A stretch of DNA of 64,000 nt from Pochonia chlamydosporia 170 (lineage: Eukaryota > Ascomycota > Sordariomycetes > Hypocreales > Clavicipitaceae). Shown here one piece after another: positions 42,632-54,434 of this stretch. How positions within the stretch are numbered: the stretch's first letter is position 1; each line of letters begins with the position of its first letter. Both the position numbers and the translations under genes were made by a program. A model generated the notes under the pieces. The model did no database searches. It saw nothing but the letters and a program-made list of their open reading frames with translations, and was not told where the DNA came from. The stretch covers positions 1,674,001-1,738,000 of the forward strand of contig NC_035792.1 of the NCBI RefSeq assembly GCF_001653235.2, written 5' to 3'.

Positions 42632-44812
42632 TTAACGGACTCGGTAGCTCCTAAACGTGTCGCCAAGCCTTCGCCTAGTATAAACTCTGCCAGTTTGTCC
42701 TACAAAATAATCCCCCGCGAAGGCATAGAGCCGAGCTAGCCCCAAGAACAAAACACACACTACATGTATACCAAGGACAGGTATAGACACGCTAGCAGTG
42801 ATTATCCTCTGTTCTGGGTAGAGTTCGGCATTGAACAGCCATCAAAGCGGGAAGCTAGCGTACAAACCAGATATAGCAATACCCATCAGCCAGTTGACCC
42901 ACGGACGATTTCGGTCCTTGAGGGAGAACTGCAGCGTTAAATTGCTTATAATGAAGAGATGGGTGGCCAAAGGTGCCGATATAGCTGCAATAAATAAGAG
43001 GAAAGCCGTGCCTCTAACGTTACAATCATAATGACGAGTCCATGAAGCAATAGAAAAAATATAGTTACTAAAAGTATCTGGTAGCTGTCAAAGAAGATTA
43101 CGGGTTTCATCCAAAGGCACTCTTGAAAATTATACTAATTTCTGTGCAGCATCTCGTCAATCTCTCGGTATGCAGTGTCTGCAAAATTTGAGCTTCGTAG
43201 TTGGTTGGGCGACTGGTTCTCCCGATTCAAAGCTTGTGTGAGTGTTCTTGGTGAATCCTGGCTATTAGATGGGACAACTCCGACAGTGACTGATCGCCAG
43301 GAGCTAGTCTGCGGTATATCTGCTGAGTTGACAAGATGTGAAATAGCTGGAGATAGTTGGACACGAAAAAGAAGGATCAATTACCTGGCGTTTTGCGACA
43401 CTGAATGAAGTGAGTTCGAACCGCCGCTCATATTTGGGTGTCCATGCCAGCCAAGGCATATAAACTACGGTCTTGTGAAACAAGTGTCAGCTATTGTCAG
43501 CTTCAAGAAGTGCCTGGCGAGCTGCAGGGTTGGATAAGGCATCCTTGAGCAGATTTATAAGTCCATACATGCATATGTGCCAGGCAAGCGGGATCAGCCT
43601 TTGCCCCAGAGCTCTTTCGGCAGTTTGTCAAAATACGAAAAACCTGTAATAAGAGGTACATGATCTGCATTCAGGTTGCGCTGAGAAACACAGCAGCCTT
43701 GAACGGGCAGTCTCTGGCAAGCCATCTTCAGCTGACAACCAGTTTGTTTCATCCTCGCAACTCGCAACAACAAGAGCTTAATCCTAGCAAGTCTCAGTCT
43801 ATATTCCGATGTATGAAGAGATCCCTCAACTGGGGACTTGGATTGAACTAATGACCATCACTCAAATCGGTTCCTTCCTTTGATGTCCTTGATAATCTCT
43901 CTTTGCATCATGCTCAGCCGCGCCTCGGCCAAGCCTTCTAAGTAAACGATGACACCAAAAGACCGAATTCGAACGCCCGGTAGTCTTCGATACGACACGA
44001 GTTGCACGCCCGCAGATTTGGGAGGTCAATGGTAGGACTGGGTGGCAAAATGCTCCGCAGCGTGCAGGCACACAACGACATCTGGTTAGGGCTGTGCAAC
44101 TCGAGTCTTGCTTTGTCGGTCAGTCCAATCAACGGCCGCAATGCCAATATCTTTGATGATCATGCAAGCAACGCTGTAGGACTCCCAAAGTGAGGCAAAC
44201 AGTAGACGAAGGGTCAAGAACCCCCATTCTGGAGGCCGTCCGGAGACATTAAGAGTTTCCCTTTGTCATGGGTTGCTTCCATCTATCGGAATAACTAATC
44301 TGTCAAGTTTGATGAAAGCATTCAACCGCCCAGTGTCGGTGGGCAATTGAAAGGAGATCTGTTTGTCTGGGCAATGTGTACCGTGGCCCAACCTTTCCGT
44401 TGACCCAACCATCTTCAACAATATGTACTGGTGATTCTGGAACATATTAGAAGAGCACCCACGCCAGTAAAATCCAGACAACAAGAGGAAGAGATAGCCT
44501 AGTTCAACTAGTAAGCCGGGGTGTCGAGATGCCAGTGGCTGATCAACAATCTGTGCCAAGACTCGCAATTGGACTGAAAGGCAGATATGAGCATCGTCCT
44601 GCCGGATGCCGAGTTCGATATACCAAAAATAGCAGCAAGATTGCCGGCAGACACGGCACTTACTGCACATCTACGCAGGGGTTTGCTTTTCTTGCAGCCA
44701 CCTCTATGCAATTACGAATTGGGGCCCCAAAGTGCCAAGCCAGGTAATCTCCGAGATCTGGAATGACGACTATCTGCCAAGCCGATGTCGATTTTGTCAG
44801 AGTTTCGGACAT
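42632..44812 (-). pseudogene. Decayed multi-exon membrane-protein gene with stops of RIP type
   Basis: A first exon reads MSETLTKSTSAWQIVVIPDL from ATG 44812 to a consensus donor GTAAGT at 44663. Below it the reverse strand stays coding-like for 2 kb: WILLAWVLF and HIVEDGWVNGKVGPRYTLPR near 44400-44480, TLRLLFASLWESYSVACMII near 44180, DVVVCLHAAEHFATQSYH near 44060, LIPLAWHICMYGLINLLKDA near 43570, VVYMPWLAWTPKYERRFEL near 43450, and FLLFIAAISAPLATHLFIIS with LFNAELYPEQRIITAS near 42800-42980. In-frame stops interrupt these runs at 44543-44545, 44086-44088, 44026-44028, 43487-43489 and 42842-42844. All are TGA or TAA, obtainable from CGA or CAA by one transition. The original product was probably a multi-pass membrane protein of an unrecognised family. 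Some stops could lie in introns I did not resolve. Confidence 0.55.
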
Positions 44813-45936
44813 TTAATCCCGGAAAGTGGCTCCAGATGTGAGTTCTCACTTCTTGTGCCTGACTAGTCTAATCTCGTCGCTGCGCCACAAAATCGCCAAC
44901 AACGTTGGAGCTTCGAATGGTGTTTTGGGCAAGCATCAGTCACAGAGTAGTTAGCTAGAGACTAATCAACAGTAAACGTGGCTCTGGGTGAGCTGTCGAG
45001 AGGAGGATCAGCCGCTACACATCGTGGAGCCGTATGGCCGTTGCTTTTGTTGCTAATTGCTTTTGATGATTGCTTGTTATGCAACATGTCCCCAGTTCTC
45101 ACCGCCGGATCTTACACGGTCAATCACGTCGCGTTAAGAATCAGCCCAGGCTAGAACATACGAGCGAGTTGGGATGTTCGCAAGAAAGTCATGGGTTCAT
45201 CGCGAACAAACCCAGACCGGGATCTTAGCCGCAACGGCGTGGAAGTACACAGAAGCTGAGAATATGGCGCGGTGGCGTGTGGCGATCCGACTCAGGTCTT
45301 TCTCAACCAACAACATGATGTCTGTGGAAGAAATTCTGGAGGTAATTCCAGGAAGACCATGGTTGGGGTCAACAAGAGGCTGACCATCTAGCAGCATAGC
45401 CCTGTTTCCGAGCCGGTTTAATTCATGCTCTTCCGTCTTAGCCTCGTAACTGTGGTTGTTGTGACGATTCCATCTGTTACACTGAGTGCCGCACTGAACA
45501 TGGAATTAATTACATTACTCAACAATGATGTCCCTTTTTAGTGAACATGTAAGAGCTTGGACTTACCTGAATCATGTCGGCTTCTATTCTCGCCTCTTGT
45601 AAGACATACAAATGGAACCTCAACCAGAAAGATTGAGGTTATGTGGCCTGTCCTTCGGCCATTTTCCACGTCGACGCCATTCTCCTGGCGTCTCTCGTTT
45701 ATACATGGAAACGGTATAGATCTGCCTGTCCTGCATGTCTGGCTGGGAAGGGCTGAGAGTAGTCAGGGGCAATTTCTTTTTTTAGTTGACGAAATTGTTG
45801 AAGCGCATTGGGAAAACTCGGCGTCGAGGTACTCAAGTATTAAAAGGCGAACGTTTTCTAGATGCGATGCTTGCTCGTCTCCTGAGCAACACGTCTTTTA
45901 AGCTGAAGGTATTGTTTGCAGTTAGTCACACTTGCT
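44813..45936. other. Gene-free stretch, about 1.1 kb
   Basis: It lies between the start of the decayed reverse gene and the start of the amino-acid oxidase. Frames of 60-115 codons occur without recognisable domains. The last 300 bases are the oxidase promoter. Confidence 0.45.
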
Positions 45937-48191
45937 ATGGCCCGGGCATTATTATTCTTTGCCGCCTTGGCATTGACATTTCGGCAATGTGTTTCCAGCC
46001 CATTCCCCATTGAACTGGACTTGCGAAGCGAGCCTTCCTCACGGTTATCCAACATTCATGTCTCTTACGCGAGGCATATTTCCGGGCAAGTCACTTTCAC
46101 GTATGGGCCATGCCATACAATATCATGGGACGATGGACACACAGTGCTTGCAAGGTCGGATTCTGCGACTCTCGACTCAAGGCTGGTGTGGCATATTCCA
46201 GAAGATGCGCCTGGCCTTGTGTGTATCTCGGCATGGGACGAGACCAGGACTCTTGTTGGCCGCAGTGAGCCTCGAGACGTCCAATTCGCAAAGAGAAAAG
46301 TCAATAGGAAAAGATCTCTGGGTAAGTATACACGGACACGCACCGCTCAGGGAGATATCCTTATGCCTGGTTAATACTAACTCTTCTTCTTGCAGATCCT
46401 ATCCACCTAACGGACGAAGATGGATTTGACACGCTCGGCGCATGGTTCGATGGCATTGAGGCTCTACTACAAAGCGAGGCCAGCCTTATCGATGTGACGG
46501 CAGCGAAACAGAAGGAAATTGCCATTGTTGGCGCCGGCATGTCCGGCTTAATGACATACTTGGTTCTCCACCAGGCAGGCTTCACCAATCTTACTCTTCT
46601 TGAAGCTAATAATCGCGTTGGCGGTCGAGTATACACAGCGTATCTATCAGGCGGGCCTTTTGACTATTCTTACCAGGAGATGGGACCAATGCGATTTCCA
46701 GTTGGATACACAGACCCAGATAGCGGCGAGAAATACAACATCTCTGACACGGAGCTAGTATTCTCCTTGATAGAAGAGATCAACGAGATGAACAAGAACA
46801 AGCCAGATTTAAAGGTCGATCTGATACGGTGGTACGATGAAAGCCAAAACGGGCTACAATACTTCAACGAGTTTCGCATGAAAACCGGCTTGCCACCAAC
46901 TTTGGGACAAATCCGCAATGATTCATCACTCGATCAATCCCGCCCGATGGATAGCACGACCAAGAGTTTAGACGACGTTCTGTTAAACGACTTACCTGGA
47001 GATGGGTTCATGGTCGAAATGGCCACGAACATGTACAAGGCGCATAAGAAATGGACATCCGAAGGCCTCGGCGGCAAGCTTCAAGGAGATCGCTGGTCCG
47101 AATTCGCCTACATATCGCAATACCTTAAAGGGAGTCTCAATAGTACCGACGTCATTGTTGGGCCAGAAAACGCCGATGGCAGCTTTTGGCTCTGGGAGTA
47201 CGATACTCTTTACGAGAGCGCTGACTCTTGGAGAACTATTGATGGCGGCATGAGCCGACTGCCAGAGGCTTTCCTGCCTTTAGTCAAGGACAATTTACGC
47301 CTCAACACCAAGATTGAACGTGTCAGGCACGCGAATGACAAAGTGACACTGCAATGGAGGCATGATTACAAAGACTCCTTGCACTCGTCAACATATGACT
47401 ATGCTATAGTCGCTGTGCCCTTTACTGTTGTTCGCCAGTGGCGCATGCCGAATATGAACATGATCATATCGAACGCGATTAATAACCTAGTCTACGATAC
47501 ATGCTGCAAGGTTGCTCTGGAATACTCAGAGCGGTTTTGGGAAAAGTACGACAACCCAATCTACGGAGGTTGTAGCACTTCAACAGATATACCTGGCATA
47601 AACATCGTTTGCTACCCGTCGTATAACATCAACGGAACGGGTCCTTCGGCTATTATTGGGGAGTACGTAGAAGGGGCGGCCAACCATGAATCAGCAAGGA
47701 TGATAACCATGTCCGAAGAAGAGCATGTACAGTATGTGCTGGACGCAATGACTGAGATACACGGTGAAGAAACCCGGAAACTGTATACTGGAAAGTTTGC
47801 CAGGACTTGCTGGGCACTGGATCCCTTTACGGCAGGGTCATGGGCGAGCCCCTCGGTTGGACAGCACGAGCTGTACATTCCCGAGTACTTCAAAGTACAT
47901 AAAAATGTGAGTAACTCGTATCCAGAGGCTGAAGCGTCAATTGTGTGGGATAAGTGGAAGACTAATACGTGACTAGATGATTTTCGTCGGCGAACACACA
48001 TCTTATACACACGGTTGGATATCATCCGCCTTGGATTCTGGAGTTAGAGGCGCAGTCCAAATGCTGCTGGGTATGTTATGAATACAAGTAAAAACGTTTA
48101 CAGTCGTGTTGCTAACGCAGATGTAGAACTTGGCCTGGTCGATGAGGCAAAGGATGCAGTGAAGAAATGGATATTAGACAGGGTTTCATAA
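45937..48191 (+). CDS. Secreted L-amino-acid oxidase (flavin amine oxidase family)
   Basis: It oxidises L-amino acids to keto acids, releasing ammonium and hydrogen peroxide. Exons 45937-46321, 46396-47906, 47977-48070 and 48127-48191 (introns 46322-46395, 47907-47976, 48071-48126) give 684 residues. The signal peptide is MARALLFFAALALTFRQCVS. An N-terminal extension of about 120 residues, perhaps a propeptide, precedes the FAD-binding motif IAIVGAGMSGL (residues 171-181) with LLEANNRVGGRVYT. Later motifs are ADSWRTIDGGMSRLPEAF, TYDYAIVAVPFTVVRQW and the C-terminal FAD contact IFVGEHTSYTHGWISSALDS, which exists only after splicing intron 2. The last intron has two acceptors 6 nt apart, both in frame. 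Fungal relatives serve nitrogen scavenging and antimicrobial peroxide production. A convergent Zn2Cys6 regulator follows 370 bp later. Confidence 0.92.
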
Positions 48192-48561
48192 GTCGCTGTT
48201 CGCACGGCTACAAGGCGGCCGCTGTCTGCGAGGCCCTTCCTCCTGTGACGAACCAAGGGCAAGTTCCTGAAGAATACCGGCCGGAATACTTCTCAAAAGC
48301 ATTGTTCCTGAAACGTCCATTTGGAGTAAGATAGACGGGAGGCTCTCTCGGAGGTTTATTTTGTCTGTAGTAGGAACTTCGAGTTGGACAAATTATGCAT
48401 AGAAGCCTAACTATCTCCTCTAAATATTGTATAATTATCATGTAATAAAACATTATACAAGACATTTCTTGTGTATTTGCTGGGGACGTTGATGAGGCAT
48501 CAACCGCAGAGGGTTTCTCTACAAATCACCCGCTTGGAGTCCTTCAGCGTAAATGTACGCA

Positions 48562-50335
48562 TCATTGCACACCCATCTCCTCCACGGTTCCTGCCAAACC
48601 CATCTTACAATCTCCCACAGTTTTGAGAAGAAGTTTCAGCCGTCCACCAACAGACAGTACAGCCACATGACAAACCCTATGGTTCTCACAAATAAACACC
48701 TCCGAGACACATGCGCACTCATAATGCCCAACCCAGGATTCGCCATGTAGTGCAAACTCCCCAGGCCGCTCTTCTTTTAACATGGTAGTTTCGCAAATAC
48801 TCGCTATGATCTTGTTATTCCATAGTCCCTCATTCCGAGGCCACTGTCTAAAAAGTTCAATGAGTCTATGGCGTGTTACACCATCGCGGCATTTCATCGC
48901 TGCAAAGTAAAACATTCCGCCAACTGACAGGGAATAGGAAAAACAGGGCTCAGTATTCTCTCGGACGTCTTTTGCAAGTTCATGGTACAAAGTTTCTGCT
49001 TGATCAGCAATCTTTCGGAATAGGTGGTTGCAGCTGTCAAATTCGAGCTGCGATCCTGAGGGGTGCGTCTGCTTGCAGATTTCGACAGCCATGTACATTA
49101 AATTTAGCACGGATATAGACTCCGAATTGGCAAGTCTTTGGTCCGCTGTTAGACTGTTAACCAGTCGGTCAAACTTGGATCTCCAGAGGCCAAGCTCAGA
49201 AATGTAGGCTGGATATCTGCATGATTCCCCGCGCGTCGTGATATTTGGTGGCGTCCAAGTATGCTCGCTTGCATCCAACAGTCCCATTAGAAGCGGTTGA
49301 AACTCAAAATAGGCCTCCGTAACTGTTTGAAATGGTCTCGAAGTGCATCGGATCATGCTTCGTTGCGTGATCCAAGTCGGTCTCTTCTTGCATTGGAGTC
49401 TATTCGCGAGTTGATACTCGAAAAATGTAATTACCGCATTCAGAGAGTCATGGTTCAGCATGAAGCCTGTGCTTGGAGAGCAGGTCGAAGTCTCCTCCGC
49501 ATGCTCCCAGAACTTCCAGAGATTAAAAAGCTTTGCATTGTGATGTGCGTGAGTTGCTGCTTGATCAATATCGCCTTGAATGCAGCATAGCCCAATAAAA
49601 AGGATATTCGCGAGGAGTAGCGTCTCTTGATCGTTGTAAGTTAGCCCAGAGGTTGATCCCCGGTGCGTGATCTTCATGAGATGTTGGATAGATTTGTTGT
49701 AATGACTCAACGCGAACAGGTAATGGGCTTGAGCCTGGTCAAGCTGGTCGGACGTCTTCTTCTCTGTATTCGAAGACAATATTCGCATCCTGGCATAGGT
49801 AGCTGCGAGGGCTAAACTTGCGTGCCATATAGCTGGACATGACTGAGTAGCTCGTAGGACGTCGATTTTCCAGAACGTCTCATCAAAACTGCCTCCAACC
49901 TGGTTGACTGTGACTTTGCAGAGAAATTCAAAAGTCTGAAGTTCCTTTTGACTGTATTCTGTTCCGAAGAGTGTTAATGCGGTTGATTGGTGAGGTGATG
50001 CTGAAGAGCGGTCATCATATGTGTAGCCGCTACATGTTCTCCCTGCTGCTGAACATCTGCCGCAACATGGCTTTAATTCATCGCATTTTACACGCCGTGC
50101 GCTAGTCAGGAAGTTTCATGGAGTTTCAGTATGGGCTATATCTTCCGAGATAGAAACATGATGTAGGTGGGAGAACGAACCGACAAGTGATGCAACCAGT
50201 TTTAACCTTGGCAGACCATCTTCTCATTCTCGGCCGCTTTGGCGAATGGACTTGAACGTAAATGCCATTTTCAGTACTAGTTGTTTCCGATTCACCCCCA
50301 GGCAGAATCTTGCGCAATGGATGAAGCTTGGTCAT
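48562..50335 (-). CDS. Zn2Cys6 fungal transcription factor
   Basis: Two exons, 50181-50335 and 48562-50101, joined across intron 50102-50180 (donor GTTCGT, acceptor CTAG), give 564 residues. The start is ATG 50335 (MTKLHPLRKILPGG); the frame extends upstream only from a TTG. The intron falls inside the zinc cluster: GCITCR, then ARRVKCDELKPCCGRC. The cluster is C48-x2-C51-x6-C58-x6-C65-x2-C68-x6-C75, preceded by the basic RRWSAKVKTG. The rest is a helical fungal regulatory domain of the C6-regulator type (HYLFALSHYNKSIQHLMK, FEYQLANRLQCKK, GLLDASEHTW). It is a nuclear regulator with unknown targets. Its end faces the end of the amino-acid oxidase gene 370 bp away, and that intergenic stretch holds nothing else visible. 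Confidence 0.88.
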
Positions 50336-51446
50336 GTTGGGACTCTGCGGGAGGCTTAGGCCCAGCTTGCGCTCAAATGCAGCCAAGCTTAGTTCAAGAA
50401 CGCCCGGCAATCAACTTGGTCCCTCCGGGTCGTTCCACCCAGTTTCAAATTGTCTTTTGACTTGATGAATCAGATCCTTGTTGCAGACAAACTCCGCAGC
50501 CATCATGAGGGGTCAATGAAAGGAAATTGATGCGGTCATCCAAGGAATGGAAAATTCTCCAACCAACAACTCTGAGTCAGCAAAACGCAGCTTGGCATTG
50601 CATTTGACGTGGTCTTCAATTATCCCTGTCTTTAAAATACATCTGACGGTAATAAATGGTCGTGAATGCCACAGCATATCCAAGCTTCAACCAATTTGTC
50701 CTGTGCAAACGCCAATTCAACATAACGAGCCCCGGGCAAGTCGGCAGAGGCGGAATGTGGTTTCAAATATGAGCCTTGATTCGAAGTTGCGGCCAGGCAT
50801 GTTGGTATTGTACTATATCCTAACACATGGGGAATTCTTTTGGGAAACATCGAAATACTCTCTCTGACTTTCATTGTTGAAACTCGGCCGAAGGTGGGCT
50901 CGATACTTCACATGCCCATAACGGTGAAGTAACTGGCTGCATTCAAATGCTCAAAAGACGCGGAAAGCTTCCCGGGCTGCCAGAGTTCCCAGCTTCAAAG
51001 CCGCCTTTTCCAAGGGCTTCACGAAGTTGGTAAGCTCAATACCAATATGAACGCCGACGGGAAGAGCCATTGCGTAGATGGCATACGCGCTGTATGTCGA
51101 AGTAAGTTTGTTGTAATACTAGCAAAAGAGGTCAGGAATCAGGATATCGTGCAGGAAGTCGTCTTGAAGGTCGGGGAAAGTGAGGCTGACAAAAGAAAGC
51201 CATACTGTCACTGCCGCGCATACGCCTCATAATTGGGAAGCGGCAGTCAAAATCTTGTCATCTTGATAGATTTGGAATAGAAGCCTAGAAGACGAGATAG
51301 CGATTAGTTCCAACGAGTCTCAGGATGGCAGGCAACACACTTTCAGCTGGGTGTGCAAATCGCAGAATCAGTTGTCATGAGGAAATAAAAATCCATCTTA
51401 CTACATAACACAAAGCATAACATTCCATCACGAAATGTGAGCCGCA
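50336..51446. other. Gene-free stretch, about 1.1 kb
   Basis: It contains the promoter of the reverse-strand Zn2Cys6 gene and the 3' flank of the reductase gene. No coding-like frame is recognised. Confidence 0.5.
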
Positions 51447-52606
51447 TCACTCAACAATCACATCACGTACCCCCCGCCCCCTCAGCTCCAAAAAGTGATC
51501 AACAAGAGAAACAACCTGCTCCTCAAAACTCTTAAACTCAATACCAAACGTTTTCCTTGCCTTGGCATTATCAACTTTTGCAAGCACCGTAACAGGCGGA
51601 GTAATCGAATCGAACTTGAACACGCCCGCCGCATATTCCTTTGGATAGTGCCTCCTCACAATGTCAAACGAGTCAGCCCATACAACAGCGCTGTAATTCG
51701 GACCAGCCGCCAAGAAAGCCTGATTTCCCTCAATTTTCGGATCCAAAGATAAAACATGCAGCTTTGCGACGTCATCAACATGCACGGTGATTCCATTCAT
51801 GGGGTTGTCGCGTGGCTGTCCGAGAATAGGGCCAATGACAAACCCATTAGTCCCTTTGCCAATGTTGCTGACATCTGTGACAGTGTTGTCCCGTCCAATA
51901 ACAAAGGTCGGTAGAATGGAAATAACGTCAAAGGAGGGTTTTTTTTCCTTTACAAAGTCCTTGGTGGCTTGGAATGATAGGCCCTTTGAGGCAGAATAGG
52001 CAGCGAATTCGTTGGTGAATGGTCCCTTGGTCTGAACGTCGTGGGTTTGTTCTACAGTTTGGTTATAAGAAAGATTCCTAGCTTACGAGAGAAAACTGCA
52101 GCCAGTGAACTTACCATCGACGATTTTCCCCGTGCTGAGTCGTGCAGTGGAAGCGAGCGACGCAACAGATGCAGTAATCACAATCCTCTCAATGCCCACG
52201 GTCTTGTTTGCAGACTCCAATATGCCCACTGTGCCTTGGATAGCAGGCTGGATGATTGCAGCTTCATAGTCATTTCCCTGGCTTTTCCCCGCCAAGGGTG
52301 AGGCGACGTGGACGATGTACTTGACTCCTTTGACGGCTTCGTCATAAGCACCTGGAATAGTGATATCAGGAACTACGACGCTGCTAAGCTGCTGCTTGTA
52401 GTTGGCGGTGGGCTTTAAGGCGGAAATCTTGTCAAAACCAGCTTGGTTGCGGACGGCAGCGCGAACGGAGTAGCCTGCTTCGAGGAGCTTGATCAAGGTC
52501 TTGAATCCGATCATGCCGGTTCCGCCGGTTAACTAATGCTTGTTAGGATGATTTGATCTATGCGCAGGACAAGGGTGTTATTAACCAGGACGAGATCTCC
52601 AGCCAT
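51447..52606 (-). CDS. NAD(P)-dependent extended SDR reductase (dihydroflavonol reductase/GRE2-like)
   Basis: Exons 52586-52606 (only seven codons), 52115-52532 and 51447-52051, with introns 52533-52585 and 52052-52114, give 347 residues in phase. The tiny first exon completes the Rossmann motif MAGDLVLLTGGTGMIG (TGGTGMIG at residues 9-16). Without it the open frame appears to begin in the middle of the fold. The active site YSASKGLS supplies the Tyr-x3-Lys pair. Other extended-SDR features are VHVASPLAGKSQGNDYEAAI, RIVITASVASLAST and VHVDDVAKLHVLSLDPKIEG. Relatives reduce aldehydes or ketones such as methylglyoxal or flavonoid-like compounds, using NADPH, in the cytosol. The substrate here is unknown. 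It is not accompanied by a biosynthetic cluster. Confidence 0.9.
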
Positions 52607-53447
52607 TTCGTTATATATGTCCAGTTCGTGTAGGTAGTTGAGTCGTGGGAGAGGTATTAGTTACAGATAAAGGCTATTTGAATGCTGATCAGTACATATA
52701 AATATTAAATACAAGAATATCAGCTGCTACATGCACACTTGACTGTATTGGTGGAAGCCTGCGTCAGCCATATGGATGGGCTGAAGTCGTGGCGGAAGTG
52801 CGATGCCACACGGTGTTCGATCCGGTGGTGTCATTTTCACTGCAACTATTGATTGCTATTCCGTAATTTGATCGAAATGTTGCGATATTCAAGCAAAGTC
52901 AATTTCTTGACAATCGGGAAGATGATGCAGCACATGCGCCCGCATGGCAGCCACATGTTTGGCGGCATCCTTACTTACAAACGCAGGGTCCGAAAAGTGG
53001 AATTCGTAAAGAATTGGGTATATTTCAAGTTGATTATACAGTACTTACTATAAAGGAATAATAACAGCCCGAAGGTTTGAGGACGTGGGACAGACTTCTC
53101 AGGCTATACAAGCAGAGCAGAGCTTTGTGTACGCCGCGGGAAAGAAGTGACTCGAGTGTTCGGATCGCAATACTCAAAGACAATTCATGAAAGACTTGCA
53201 GTGATACACGTACAAGTCAAGACAAAATCCATAAGCAAGAGCCAGCTATCAACAGCCTAACACCACAAATACCAGGTCAGCCAATACAACTTCACAAAAG
53301 CTTAGAGTTTACGCAAAATAACCGCGACATCCGGGTGTCTTCATCTGTTTTATCTCCGCGAATGCTGGCCTGGCAGCCGAACTTTCAACTAGCAGCGCCA
53401 CGCGGCGCCTTAAACACGAGCGTGCTCTGCTTCATCGGCAGTAGACA

Positions 53448-53540
53448 CGGTCTGTGGTAACAAGTATTTGCCCATATCCAAGTGTACACTAACACCAGTT
53501 GACGTCTTAATGTGCCTCAGGATATAACGCAATATGTTGC
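53448..53540 (+). mobile_element. Tc1/mariner-like MITE, copy 3 (right end degraded)
   Basis: The left end reads CGGTCTGTGGTAACAAG and continues TATTTGCCCATATCCAAG and TGTACACTAACAC, matching copies 1 and 4. The core ends at ATATAACGCAATATG. The expected right inverted repeat is not recognisable, and no flanking TA pair is clear. Confidence 0.6.
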
Positions 53541-53836
53541 ATAGAGCTTTGCGTCCATGTTCAGCAAGCAGCCAGAGCTCTTGGACTCTGCACTAGAACT
53601 CAATGGTCTGCATCCGCTGTGGATGCTCTCAAAACAATACAGATGACTGCATGTGTGCAGTTACAAAAAAAACATATAAGAATGAAACAAACCAGGCTCT
53701 TCAATAAACACCATCAGCCTGATTCCCGATGAAACAACCGCAAGTTGTGCGCACTGCAAGTAAGACGCTACAACTAACACCCAATCCCCAGGTCGCACAC
53801 ACAACCTCACCTCAAACGCAGACACCAACTCATGTG

Positions 53837-53860
53837 CACTCACTCACTCACTCACTCACT
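53837..53860 (+). repeat. (CACT)6 microsatellite
   Basis: Six perfect CACT units lie in the non-coding region upstream of the secreted protein gene. Confidence 0.9.
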
Positions 53861-54434
53861 CCTGCATCAGGCATTCTCAACTCACAAATCGCACCAGACC
53901 AGACATGTCACCAACCACCCGCTCGTGCAACCAGACCAAACCATCAAATGCATCTCAAATCTGACCATCACTGCCGCTCCCGTCAGACACCACCAACATC
54001 CCTTACCTCACCCAGCCCTGCCAGCCAGTCAATCTCCCGCGACCCCATCACGTCCCTGTTTCATCGTCTGCCCATGTCTCGCCGCCCCCAGCACCAATTG
54101 GCCCACACGTTCCATTGAACAAAAAACCTGCATCACGACTCGATGCCTTGTTCACGACTCAACGCCGATGGAACTACCACTTGCTTTGCCCTCTTTCCAA
54201 AGGGCACGCTACATCCGTTGATTGCACAAATACCCCCATACAACCTCTCCTTTGCTCAACCCGTTCCAGTTCATAAAGCAGCATCACCACGTCTTTGTTT
54301 CTTCACACATTGTCTTGTCCCATCCAAGTCAAACATATAAACCAACCTCCTACCACACTCACAAAGCACCCCAAAATTTCCCATTTTCCCCTTCATCAAC
54401 CCAAATACCAATACCAAAAAACCAAACCACCAAA

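Larger units (their letters stand above)
52607..54434. other. Gene-free stretch, about 1.8 kb, containing MITE copy 3 and a CACT microsatellite
   Basis: Apart from the MITE (53448-53540) and the microsatellite (53837-53860), I see nothing coding. From about 53750 to 54434 the forward strand is very rich in C and A with few G, producing long meaningless open frames. This is probably the promoter and 5' leader of the secreted protein gene at 54435. Confidence 0.5.

Noticed and set aside
53729..54221. Two overlapping 129-codon Thr/Pro/His-rich forward frames
   Set aside because: They are produced by C/A-rich low-complexity DNA including (CACT)6. There is no domain and they are probably 5' leader.
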